Positions 6,104 to 12,823 of a stretch of 15,381 nt of DNA are shown here, piece after piece. Location of the stretch: contig CAMDOP010000044.1 of NCBI GenBank assembly GCA_945903675.1, forward strand, positions 1-15,381. The letters run 5' to 3'. Below the pieces are notes generated by a model. The model saw only the letters and a list, made by a program, of their open reading frames with translations, searched no databases and was not told the origin of the DNA. The DNA is from Crenothrix polyspora (GTDB lineage: Bacteria > Pseudomonadota > Gammaproteobacteria > Methylococcales > Methylomonadaceae). The translations under genes and the position numbers were made by a program. The first letter of the stretch is position 1. Every line of letters starts with the position of its first letter.

Positions 6104-7237
6104 ATGGCAACCAAAGAAGATTTTTATAAACTGCTCAACATCGATAGAAACGCTAGTGATGCAGAGATCAAGAAAAGCTATCGTAGTTTGGCGATGAAAT
6201 TTCATCCCGATAGAAATGCTGACAATCCCCAAGCGGCTGAAGTTAAATTTAAACAAATTAAAGAAGCTTACGAAGTCTTATCAGACCCTAAAAAACGCTC
6301 AGCCTATGATCAATTCGGTCATGCCGGCATTGATCAATCAATGGGCGGAAGACCTGGAGGCGAAGGATTTAGTGATATTTTTGGTGATGTCTTCGGTGAT
6401 ATATTTGGTGGTGGTGGCAACGGCAGGCAGCGTAGCAACGTTCAACGCGGCTCTGATTTACGTTACAACCTAGAATTATCTTTAGAAGAAGCGGTTGCCG
6501 GAACAGAAACAAAAATACGTATACCTGTATTAGTGGGTTGTGGAGAATGTAAAGGTTCTGGAGCAAAAAAAGGCTCCAGCCCTGTTATTTGCACTACCTG
6601 TCATGGCCATGGCCAAGTCAGAATGCAACAAGGCTTCTTTTCTGTACAACAGGCCTGTCCTACTTGCCGAGGAACTGGCAAGCAGATTAAAGATCCTTGT
6701 AATGCGTGTCATGGACAAGGACGCGTTCAAGAAAACAAAACCCTGTCTGCAAAAATTCCAGCAGGAGTTGATACCGGCGATCGTATACGTTTAGCTGGTG
6801 AAGGTGAAGCAGGAGAGCGCGGCGGCCCATCGGGTGATTTATACATTGAGATTCAAGTCAAAGATCACGCCATCTTTACCCGTGATGGTGCAAACTTATA
6901 CTGCGAACTACCCATTAGCTTCGCTACAGCCTGCTTAGGGGATGCCATACAAGTACCTACTTTAGATGGTGAAGTTAAGCTCACTATTCCACCAGAAACA
7001 CAAACTGGAAAATCATTCCGTTTACGTGGCAAAGGTGTTAAACAAGTTAGAGGTGGTGCGATTGGCGATTTGTTATGCAAAGTGCGTGTTGAAACCCCAG
7101 TACAATTAACTAAAGATCAAAAAGCGCTCATAGAAAAACTACGCGAATCATTATCGAGTGGTGGTAAGCAGCACAGTCCTCAAGAACACACTTGGATTGA
7201 TGGCGTCAAAAACTTTTTTGATAAACTAACAGGCTAA
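6104..7237 (+). CDS. dnaJ: Chaperone protein DnaJ (Hsp40)
   Basis: J-domain cochaperone that delivers unfolded clients to DnaK and stimulates its ATPase. At 377 aa it is the full type I form. The J domain (1-70) has the essential HPD at 34-36; a Gly/Phe-rich linker follows (about 75-108, with FGDVFGDIFGGGGN). The zinc-finger domain has four CxxCxGxG motifs starting at Cys146 (CGECKGSG), Cys163 (CTTCHGHG), Cys185 (CPTCRGTG) and Cys199 (CNACHGQG). The C-terminal peptide-binding beta domains complete it. The start ATG is preceded by AGGAG (6088-6092) in a hairpin that may control translation. It is separated from dnaK by two terminator-like structures but only 3 nt from dapB, so it probably forms a dnaJ-dapB transcript. 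Confidence 0.98.
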   Translation: MATKEDFYKLLNIDRNASDAEIKKSYRSLAMKFHPDRNADNPQAAEVKFKQIKEAYEVLSDPKKRSAYDQFGHAGIDQSMGGRPGGEGFSDIFGDVFGDIFGGGGNGRQRSNVQRGSDLRYNLELSLEEAVAGTETKIRIPVLVGCGECKGSGAKKGSSPVICTTCHGHGQVRMQQGFFSVQQACPTCRGTGKQIKDPCNACHGQGRVQENKTLSAKIPAGVDTGDRIRLAGEGEAGERGGPSGDLYIEIQVKDHAIFTRDGANLYCELPISFATACLGDAIQVPTLDGEVKLTIPPETQTGKSFRLRGKGVKQVRGGAIGDLLCKVRVETPVQLTKDQKALIEKLRESLSSGGKQHSPQEHTWIDGVKNFFDKLTG

Positions 7238-7240
7238 ATC

Positions 7241-8047
7241 ATGATACGTATTGCTATAGTTGGCGTATCAGGTCGCATGGGAACCGTGCTATGCAAAGCA
7301 GCAGAGCACGCTAATGAAACTACTTTAGCTGCCGCTATTTCTAGACCTAATAGTCTTTCAATAGGTAAAGATGTCGGCGAATTATCAGGCCTTGGTACGC
7401 TAGGCATCAAAGTAGTTGATGACTTAAGCGCTGTTATTAATGACTTTGATGTATTGATAGATTTTACTCGCCCTGACGCCTCGATGGTCTTCATCGAGCA
7501 ATGCCGAAAAGCGGGTAAACAAATAGTCATAGGCACCACAGGTTACAGTGACGCACAAAAATTAGTGATTGCTGAGGCGGCTAAAGACATAGCCATCGTA
7601 TTGGCACCCAATATGAGTGTGGGCGTGAATTTAGCACTCAATCTGCTGGCATTAGCAGCAAAAGTGATGGGTGACTATACTGACATAGAAATCATTGAAG
7701 CTCATCATCGTCATAAAGTGGATGCGCCTTCTGGCACTGCCTTACGCATGGGTGAAGTTATAGCGGATGCTTTAGGTCAGAATTTAAAAGACTGTGCCAT
7801 ATACGGCCGCGAAGGTATTACCGGCGAACGGAATAGAAAAACCATTGGTTTTTCAACTATACGTGCAGGCGATATTGTCGGTGATCATACGGTTATGTTT
7901 GCTGACGATGGCGAACGCTTAGAAATCACTCACAAAGCCACCAGCCGCATGACTTTTGCTAATGGTGCAGTCAGAGCGGTGATATGGTTAAAAGACCAGC
8001 CAAACGGGCTTTATGATATGCAGGATGTTTTAGGCCTTTCGACTTAA
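7241..8047 (+). CDS. dapB: 4-hydroxy-tetrahydrodipicolinate reductase
   Basis: Reduces hydroxy-tetrahydrodipicolinate with NAD(P)H in the diaminopimelate/lysine pathway, supplying peptidoglycan and lysine. At 268 aa it is of family length. The N-terminal Rossmann fold shows IAIVGVSGRMG (4-14) and GTTG (98-101); APNMSVGVN lies at 122-130. The catalytic block EAHHRHKVDAPSGTAL (153-168) carries the likely acid/base His155-His156 and Lys159 and the substrate-binding DAPSGTA. The ATG begins 3 nt after the dnaJ stop, which implies translational coupling and co-expression with the chaperone. This dnaJ-dapB arrangement is known from several gammaproteobacteria. Identification is secure. Confidence 0.97.
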   Translation: MIRIAIVGVSGRMGTVLCKAAEHANETTLAAAISRPNSLSIGKDVGELSGLGTLGIKVVDDLSAVINDFDVLIDFTRPDASMVFIEQCRKAGKQIVIGTTGYSDAQKLVIAEAAKDIAIVLAPNMSVGVNLALNLLALAAKVMGDYTDIEIIEAHHRHKVDAPSGTALRMGEVIADALGQNLKDCAIYGREGITGERNRKTIGFSTIRAGDIVGDHTVMFADDGERLEITHKATSRMTFANGAVRAVIWLKDQPNGLYDMQDVLGLST

Positions 8048-8056
8048 GCCCCGTAG

Positions 8057-8085
8057 GTCGGGTGACAGTCTTATCGTCGCCCGAC
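8057..8085. repeat. REP-like inverted repeat after dapB
   Basis: GTCGGGTGAC (8057-8066) and GTCGCCCGAC (8076-8085) pair over 10 positions with one mismatch (a G-U pair in RNA) around a 9-base loop. A degenerate relative, read in the opposite orientation, lies at 10118-10140. It looks like a dispersed intergenic repeat; it could also serve as the dapB transcript's 3' hairpin. Confidence 0.55.
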
Positions 8086-8144
8086 ACACAACGGCTGAAC
8101 CCCGATCGAAATGTTTAATTATTTATATAACTTTCAAAACGTGA

Positions 8145-8172
8145 GTAACGGGGCGGTTACAAACCCCGTTAC
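8145..8172 (-). terminator. Strong hairpin between convergent genes
   Basis: GTAACGGGG (8145-8153) and CCCCGTTAC (8164-8172) are perfect 9-bp arms around a 10-base loop. It starts 8 nt past the stop of the minus-strand gene and lies between two convergent genes. A short TTTT appears about 5 nt beyond it on the minus strand, so it is a plausible but imperfect terminator for that strand. Confidence 0.5.
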
Positions 8173-8179
8173 CCTTAGT

Positions 8180-9382
8180 TCAATACAACAAAAAATCTGA
8201 ACGTTCAACTTCCCAAGCCGTCTCATCGGCGCTCGCTAGAAGCTCTAAGTCCTCGGGGACTGCATTGGCATCATCCACCCACTCACGTAACAGCGTAGAG
8301 CCATTAATAACATCTATAGCTAATTTATCCAACTCGTATTCATAAGGAAAATCACGCCATAAAGGGTAATCAGGCTGCTGTAAACGTAAAGCTTTAAAAG
8401 CCAGAGCCTGCAAACGCCAAGGTTTAAAAGCAGCATGATCGTAAATAAATTCATCCACATGAATCTGCACACCCGCACATAGTTTGCCAGCATGCTTGTG
8501 AAAAGCAGGTTCAAACCAACATTCCCGAAGACTGCAACCCATCAGCCATTGTGGTGCTAGGCCGACCATGTTTTTTATAAGTACGGATGCGTTAATATCT
8601 GGCGCGCCAAATAGTTCTAGAGGACGCGTGGTGCCTCTTCCTTCTGATAGTGTTGTACCTTCTAAAAGCACCGTACCTGCGTAACATCGAGTCATCGATA
8701 AGTTTGGCGCATTAGGACTAGGATTAATCCAAGCACGTTCGGCTTGCGGCCAACCATAACCGGGCGCTAAATCAGGATGCCAGCCTTGCATTTCAATGAC
8801 TCGACAATCCACAGCCAATGCTAGCTTATCGATAAACCATCGTGCTAATTCACCCATAGTCAAACCATGGCGCATAGGCAGCGCCCCTGCCCCTACAAAA
8901 CTTTCCCAACCCGGCCTTAAGGTCAAACCTTCTACTGGACGCCCTGCGGGATTCGGTCTATCCAATATCCATACGGCTTTTTGATGCTTAGCGGCAGCCT
9001 CTAACACATAACGCAAGGTGGTGATAAAGGTATAGATACGACACCCCAGATCTTGTAAATCCACCAGTAACACATCGAAAGTATCCATCATGCTATCGGT
9101 CGGTCTACGAACCTCGCCGTAGAGACTAAACACAGGAATACCTAAAACTGGATCGATATAATCAGGGGATTCAATCATATTATCTTGCTTATCACCGCGC
9201 AATCCATGCTGGGGACCAAAAGCCGCTGTGAGCTTAATATCTGGCAAACGTGCCAAAGCATCTAAGCTATGCGTCAAATCCTGTGTCACAGAGGCGGGAT
9301 GAGCGAGCAAAGCGATACGTCGTCCCTGCAAAGGCATTCGCAAAGCGGGCTCTTCAAGTAAGCGATCTATACCAAATTTCAT
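8180..9382 (-). CDS. DUF1343 / NamZ-family protein (putative exo-beta-N-acetylmuramidase)
   Basis: Member of the DUF1343 family, whose characterised members (NamZ, glycoside hydrolase family GH171) remove terminal MurNAc from cell-wall fragments. Family blocks run through the 400 aa in order: GPQHGLRG (56-63), SLYGE (86-90), DLQDLGCRIYTFI (108-120), DRPNPAGR (141-148), PMRHGLTMGEL (169-179), NPSPNAPNL (220-228), LEGTTLSEGRGTTRP (240-254) and YELDKLAIDVINGS (349-362). There is no signal peptide or lipobox: the N-terminus MKFGIDRLLEEPAL goes straight into the fold, so the protein should be cytoplasmic. Its ATG overlaps the stop of the upstream DOMON-like gene by 4 nt (ATGA), so the two are translated together. 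Family assignment is firm; the exact substrate here is inferred. Confidence 0.88.
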   Translation of the reverse strand: MKFGIDRLLEEPALRMPLQGRRIALLAHPASVTQDLTHSLDALARLPDIKLTAAFGPQHGLRGDKQDNMIESPDYIDPVLGIPVFSLYGEVRRPTDSMMDTFDVLLVDLQDLGCRIYTFITTLRYVLEAAAKHQKAVWILDRPNPAGRPVEGLTLRPGWESFVGAGALPMRHGLTMGELARWFIDKLALAVDCRVIEMQGWHPDLAPGYGWPQAERAWINPSPNAPNLSMTRCYAGTVLLEGTTLSEGRGTTRPLELFGAPDINASVLIKNMVGLAPQWLMGCSLRECWFEPAFHKHAGKLCAGVQIHVDEFIYDHAAFKPWRLQALAFKALRLQQPDYPLWRDFPYEYELDKLAIDVINGSTLLREWVDDANAVPEDLELLASADETAWEVERSDFLLY

Positions 9383-9939
9383 AGTTCTTGTGGATTATTC
9401 GGATTAAATGACAAAATAAAATCGTTGCGCTGATGAAAATCAGGCGCGCCCTCAGAATGCTGCAAAGCCCAGTAAGAAAGCTCTCCTTCATTCGTTTCAA
9501 TGACAGCTGTTATGCCTAGCTGAAAAGATTGCTCAGCTCGCTTCAAAGGCAAATCAACAGTGGCAATCAATACGTCCATTACTAAAGACTCATTGGACTG
9601 CGAACATCTAATAAGAGGAGTTTTCTTAATCGTCCAATCACTTCGATTTCTGTAAGCGCTAAAAGCATAAGCCGCCCAGGCACTCGAAGGCGAAAAATTG
9701 AATTCATAATAACCTTCCTCGTCATTAACGGCAATAAACGCCTCAAAACAAGTATGTTGCCACAGACCATCTACAGCACAAGGTGCTTGCAGAGTAGGTA
9801 TATTTAATGCGCTTAACTCACCCGTCAATTCATACTGTAAATGTAAATAATCTTCTATGAATTCAAATCGAACCAAGAACCTTTCTACAGCAACAAGATC
9901 ATTATCGGGATACCTAAGCATAGTATAGTCAAGCATCAT
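9379..9939 (-). CDS. DOMON-like domain protein
   Basis: Small soluble protein (186 aa) recognised by the GLWQHTCFEAFIA block (about 58-70) followed by YYEFNFSPSSAWAAYAFSAYR (about 77-97), typical of proteins annotated as DOMON-like. DOMON folds are beta sandwiches that bind haem or sugars in other families; a ligand for this one is not known. No signal peptide or transmembrane segment is seen. The start is uncertain: tandem ATGs at 9939 and 9936 and a third 18 nt into the gene, none with a convincing Shine-Dalgarno. It is the first gene of a two-gene unit with the NamZ-family gene (4-nt overlap), which hints at a role in sugar or cell-wall fragment handling. That role is inference. Confidence 0.75.
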   Translation of the reverse strand: MMLDYTMLRYPDNDLVAVERFLVRFEFIEDYLHLQYELTGELSALNIPTLQAPCAVDGLWQHTCFEAFIAVNDEEGYYEFNFSPSSAWAAYAFSAYRNRSDWTIKKTPLIRCSQSNESLVMDVLIATVDLPLKRAEQSFQLGITAVIETNEGELSYWALQHSEGAPDFHQRNDFILSFNPNNPQEL

Positions 9940-10084
9940 GCATATAACTCAGTTGTGTGACTTGAAAAATGTATAACCGCATCTAAATCTCCATCACAAA
10001 TGCTATGCTAGTTGGCTTGAAAGTGTATCCCATATTTCATAGCGCTATACATGAATTTATTCTGACTTTATTGCCGTAAATTGC
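9940..10084. other. Left half of the divergent intergenic region
   Basis: No gene is visible here. The stretch must contain the minus-strand promoter of the DOMON-like gene, but no convincing pair of boxes was found. One perfect 10-bp palindrome, ATAGCGCTAT, sits at 10039-10048 and could be a binding site or chance. Confidence 0.35.
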
Positions 10085-10103
10085 AATACCGACAATCGGT
10101 ATT
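10085..10103. repeat. Perfect 8-bp inverted repeat
   Basis: AATACCGA (10085-10092) and TCGGTATT (10096-10103) flank CAA. It could be an operator or a small hairpin; it lies about 210 nt before the sufB-cluster promoter, too far for a classical repressor site. Confidence 0.5.
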
Positions 10104-10117
10104 AACTAATCCTCATT

Positions 10118-10140
10118 GTCGGGCACGAAAAGCATCGCCC
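10118..10140. repeat. Degenerate REP-like repeat
   Basis: GTCGGGC (10118-10124) through GCCC (10137-10140) aligns with the reverse complement of the repeat at 8057-8085, sharing GTCGGGC, CGA, AAG, TC and CCC in order with small gaps. Its GGGC/GCCC arms can still pair. Probably a decayed member of the same family. Confidence 0.4.
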
Positions 10141-10147
10141 AGCAGGA

Positions 10148-10240
10148 TTATAGGATGTGCTGAGGAACGAAGCGCATCATTTATGTAACTCGATTTATGT
10201 AACTCGATTGATGCGACTCCTGCGACGGCACATCCTATAA
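10148..10240. repeat. REPIN-like long inverted repeat
   Basis: Perfect 13-bp ends TTATAGGATGTGC (10148-10160) and GCACATCCTATAA (10228-10240), with inner stems AGGA/TCCT (10163-10166 with 10218-10221) and CGCATCA/TGATGCG (10173-10179 with 10209-10215). The whole 93-bp unit can form a long imperfect hairpin with a tandem repeat in its tip. This is the arrangement of a REP doublet or small MITE-like element. Confidence 0.7.
10179..10209. repeat. 14-bp tandem duplication
   Basis: ATTTATGTAACTCG occurs at 10179-10192 and again, identical, at 10193-10206, followed by a partial ATT. It forms the apical loop of the surrounding inverted repeat and probably arose by slippage. Confidence 0.85.
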
Positions 10241-10296
10241 CTAATCACAAAGCCGCGTCTTAAGTTGATAGCCTTCACTTTAGAATAACCAAGAAC

Positions 10297-10325
10297 TTTA
10301 CTATGGAATTAAATAGTACTAGAAT
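10297..10325 (+). promoter_or_regulatory. Promoter of the suf cluster
   Basis: TTTACT (10297-10302, 4 of 6 consensus) and TAGAAT (10320-10325, 5 of 6) are spaced by 17 bp. The expected start near 10332 leaves a leader of about 19 nt that holds the GGAGAAGG ribosome binding site of the regulator gene. Confidence 0.6.
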
Positions 10326-10328
10326 AGT
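10318..10328 (+). promoter_or_regulatory. Candidate IscR-type operator
   Basis: ACTA-GAA-TAGT is a perfect inverted repeat lying exactly over the -10 box. The ACT-N5-AGT core, with a following C, resembles the centre of IscR type 1 sites; the outer consensus bases do not match. The adjacent TAGTACTA (10314-10321) is another perfect palindrome. Autoregulation by the downstream Rrf2 protein is inferred. Confidence 0.4.
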
Positions 10329-10350
10329 CCTCAATTATTTGGGAGAAGGT

Positions 10351-10815
10351 ATGTTACGGTTAAGTAAATTAACGGACTATGCAACAGTTATCTTAAGCTT
10401 TATGGCCAGAGATAATGATCAGATGCATGCGGCGATGGAAATAGCCTCTATTACCGGCATTGCCTTACCTACCGTGAGTAAAATCCTGAAATTACTGGTC
10501 AACGCCAAGATACTCATTTCAACTCGGGGCGCTAAAGGTGGCTATGAACTCGCCAGAGCACCTGCCGAAATAAGTATCGCTGCGGTAATCAGCGCCTTAG
10601 AAGGTCCTATTGCACTCACCGAATGTAGCATATCCCAACAAGGCTGTGAACAAGCTTCCGGCTGTGGAATTAGAGGCAACTGGAATTTAATTAATCAGAC
10701 CATTCATAATGCCCTGGAATCAGTGACGTTGGCGGACATGGTTCGCCCCGCTCGCTCTCAAGATCTAACTTGGAAGCAAGAAATCCTGATACCCGTCGCC
10801 AGTTTATATCGTTAG
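10351..10815 (+). CDS. Rrf2-family Fe-S regulator of the SUF system (IscR-like)
   Basis: Winged-helix transcription factor of the Rrf2 family, of the kind annotated as SUF-system regulator in gammaproteobacteria. I choose the ATG at 10351 (154 aa): it has GGAGAAGG just upstream and gives the family N-terminus MLRLSKLTDYATVILSFMA; an in-frame ATG at 10303 lies within the predicted promoter. The helix-turn-helix covers about residues 27-50 (ITGIALPTVSKILKLLV) and the wing has STRGAKGGYELAR (57-69). Cys92, Cys99 and Cys105 are spaced almost as the 2Fe-2S ligands of IscR (92, 98, 104), so it probably carries an Fe-S cluster. It is the first gene of the cluster, 13 nt before sufB, and likely represses it when Fe-S supply is adequate. 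Confidence 0.92.
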   Translation: MLRLSKLTDYATVILSFMARDNDQMHAAMEIASITGIALPTVSKILKLLVNAKILISTRGAKGGYELARAPAEISIAAVISALEGPIALTECSISQQGCEQASGCGIRGNWNLINQTIHNALESVTLADMVRPARSQDLTWKQEILIPVASLYR

Positions 10816-10828
10816 ATAGAGAGTTTTT

Positions 10829-12277
10829 ATGTCAGCAAGTACACAAGAAATAAATAACCTGATCAATCAGGAATACAAACAAGGTTTTGTAACTGAGTTA
10901 GAAACCGATACGTTTGCTATTGGGCTAGATGAAGACGTTATTCATAGACTATCTAAAGTCAAAAATGAACCTGAGTTTATGTTGGAATATCGCTTAAAAG
11001 CGTTTCGACATTGGCAAACCATGAAGTCGCCTGAGTGGGCATTCGTCAAGTTTGATCCCATAGATTATCAGGCCATCAGCTATTATTCTGCGCCTAAACG
11101 TAAAGAAGACGGCCCTAAGAGCTTAGATGAAATCGATCCACAAGTATTAGAAGCCTATAAAAAGCTAGGCATCCCTTTAGATGAACAAGAGCGCTTAGCC
11201 GGCATCGCTATTGATGCAGTTTTTGACAGCGTCTCAGTAGCGACGACTTTTAAAGGCAAACTTAAAGATGCGGGCGTTATTTTCTGCCCTATTTCTGAAG
11301 CCTTGCGAGAACATCCTGAATTAATCAAACAATATTTAGGCTCAGTCGTACCTCATACCGATAATTATTTTGCAGCTCTCAACGCTGCCGTTTTTACTGA
11401 TGGCTCATTTGTTTATATCCCCAAAGGCGTGCGCTGCCCGATGGAGTTATCTACCTATTTCAGAATCAACGCTGCTAATACCGGACAATTTGAACGCACG
11501 TTAATTATTGCCGATGAAGGTAGTCATGTCTCTTATCTTGAAGGCTGCACGGCACCCATGCGTGATGAAAATCAGTTACATGCCGCAGTGGTTGAATTGG
11601 TCGTCATGAAAGATGCCACCATTAAATATTCCACCGTACAAAACTGGTATCCCGGCGATAAGAATGGCTTAGGAGGCATATACAACTTTGTCACTAAACG
11701 CGCGGAATGCCGTGGTGATAATTCTAAAGTATCGTGGACTCAAGTAGAAACCGGTTCGGCGATTACTTGGAAATATCCTAGCTGCATTTTAACGGGCGAC
11801 AATTCTATCGGCGAGTTCTACTCAGTCGCTCTGACCAATAATTATCAGCAAGCCGACACCGGCACCAAGATGATTCACATTGGCAAAAATACTCGCAGCA
11901 CGATTGTTTCCAAAGGTATTTCAGCAGGCAAGGCGCAAAACACTTATAGAGGTTTGGTCAAGGTTTTGAAAAGTGCTGAAAATGCACGTAATTATACTCA
12001 ATGCGATTCCTTGCTAGTCGGCGATCAATGCGGCGCACATACGTTTCCTTATATAGAAGTCAAACAACCGTCTGCTCAGGTCGAGCACGAAGCAACCACG
12101 TCTAAGATCAGCGAAGACCAGCTATTCTTTTGTCAGCAACGCGGCTTGTCGGCCGAAGACGCCGTATCGATGATCGTTAATGGTTTTTGTAAAGAAGTGT
12201 TTAAGGAATTGCCGATGGAGTTTGCAGTTGAAGCTCAAGCGTTGTTAGGCTTAAGCTTAGAAGGATCTGTTGGTTAG
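10829..12277 (+). CDS. sufB: Fe-S cluster assembly scaffold protein SufB
   Basis: Core scaffold of the SufBC2D complex that builds Fe-S clusters from SufS-derived sulfur. At 482 aa it is typical. Conserved stretches include YIPKGVRCPMELSTYFRIN (about 196-214), HVSYLEGCTAPMRD (Cys240, probably the counterpart of the sulfur-accepting Cys254 of E. coli), KYSTVQNWYPGDKNG (about 266-280) and SLLVGDQCGAHTFPYIEV (Cys401, near the essential Cys405 of E. coli), then a C-terminal helical region ending SLEGSVG. The ATG follows a GAGAG stretch. Its TAG stop shares one base with the GTG of hicA. In most suf operons sufC follows directly; here a toxin-antitoxin pair and 161 nt intervene. Confidence 0.97.
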   Translation: MSASTQEINNLINQEYKQGFVTELETDTFAIGLDEDVIHRLSKVKNEPEFMLEYRLKAFRHWQTMKSPEWAFVKFDPIDYQAISYYSAPKRKEDGPKSLDEIDPQVLEAYKKLGIPLDEQERLAGIAIDAVFDSVSVATTFKGKLKDAGVIFCPISEALREHPELIKQYLGSVVPHTDNYFAALNAAVFTDGSFVYIPKGVRCPMELSTYFRINAANTGQFERTLIIADEGSHVSYLEGCTAPMRDENQLHAAVVELVVMKDATIKYSTVQNWYPGDKNGLGGIYNFVTKRAECRGDNSKVSWTQVETGSAITWKYPSCILTGDNSIGEFYSVALTNNYQQADTGTKMIHIGKNTRSTIVSKGISAGKAQNTYRGLVKVLKSAENARNYTQCDSLLVGDQCGAHTFPYIEVKQPSAQVEHEATTSKISEDQLFFCQQRGLSAEDAVSMIVNGFCKEVFKELPMEFAVEAQALLGLSLEGSVG

Positions 12278-12534
12278 TGGGCAAGTACGACAAAATCTTG
12301 CAGAAAATCATTCATGGACGCTCTGATGCCAATATTTTATTTTCCGAATTAAGGCAACTATTGTTACGATTGGATTTTCAAGAACGCATTCGAGGAGACC
12401 ATCATATTTTCAGTAAAGAAGGCATGGTCGAAATTTTGAATATACAACCGATTAGCTCAATGGCAAAAGCGTATCAAGTTAAGCAAATCCGTCACATTAT
12501 TGTTCGCTATCGTTTGGGGTTAGATGATGACTAA
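12277..12534 (+). CDS. hicA: HicA-family mRNA interferase toxin
   Basis: HicA proteins are small double-stranded RNA-binding-fold ribonucleases that cut mRNA independently of the ribosome. This 85-aa protein has the family core: a helix with SELRQLLLRLDF (about 23-34), then RIRGDHHIFSKEGMVEILNI (about 37-56), where the second His of the GDHH stretch is the expected catalytic residue, and a C-terminal YQVKQIRHII helix. The start is GTG at 12277, overlapping the sufB TAG by one base, with AAGGA (12261-12265) 11 nt upstream. No other suitable start exists, so its synthesis probably depends on ribosomes finishing sufB. It overlaps hicB by 11 nt. Identification as HicA-family is firm; activity is untested, and all key residues appear intact. 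Confidence 0.88.
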   Translation: MGKYDKILQKIIHGRSDANILFSELRQLLLRLDFQERIRGDHHIFSKEGMVEILNIQPISSMAKAYQVKQIRHIIVRYRLGLDDD

Positions 12535-12736
12535 ATATGAAATGATTATTTATTGGAGTGAAGAAGATCAACTCTTTATCGCAGAAGTACCAGAATTAGC
12601 GGGCTGCATGGCGGATGGTAGCAGTTATCAGGAAGCGGTTAAAAATGCGGAACAGGTTGTTACTGAATGGATAGAAACAGCCGTAGAACTCGGCCGATTC
12701 ATTCCTGAGCCCAAAGGGCGATTGTTGTATGCTTAA
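12524..12736 (+). CDS. hicB: HicB-family antitoxin (short form)
   Basis: Cognate antitoxin expected to bind and block HicA. The 70 aa comprise only the HicB partial RNase-H-like fold: YWSEEDQLFIAEVPELAGC (about 10-28), then GSSYQEAVKNAEQVV (about 32-46) and WIETAVELGRFIPEPKGRL. There is no C-terminal ribbon-helix-helix or HTH domain, so it may not autorepress by DNA binding as longer HicB proteins do. Starts at 12524 or the adjoining ATG at 12527, with GGGG (12515-12518) in front; it overlaps hicA, so toxin and antitoxin are translationally linked. The toxin-first order is normal for hicAB. It is followed by a REP-like repeat and a 161-nt gap before sufC. Confidence 0.88.
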   Translation: MMTKYEMIIYWSEEDQLFIAEVPELAGCMADGSSYQEAVKNAEQVVTEWIETAVELGRFIPEPKGRLLYA

Positions 12737-12761
12737 GCCACAGCGTAACGAAGTTATGTAA

Positions 12762-12786
12762 GGTGGATAAGCAACGCGCACCCACC
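12762..12786. repeat. REP-like repeat between hicB and sufC
   Basis: GGTGG (12762-12766) and CCACC (12782-12786) bracket a 15-base loop rich in GCAACGCGC. The arm-loop pattern resembles the GGTGGG...CCCACC dispersed repeats of many gammaproteobacteria. It marks the right border of the hicAB insertion. Confidence 0.45.
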
Positions 12787-12823
12787 GTTGATGCTATTTT
12801 TAAATTATGATCACTTGCTAGAC

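Noticed and set aside
10179..10206. Start of a CRISPR array
   Set aside because: Two directly adjacent 14-bp copies without spacers form a tandem repeat, not a CRISPR; no cas genes are present.
10303..10350. In-frame ATG extension of the Rrf2 regulator
   Set aside because: It overlaps the predicted promoter and lacks a ribosome binding site; the ATG at 10351 has GGAGAAGG upstream and gives the family N-terminus.
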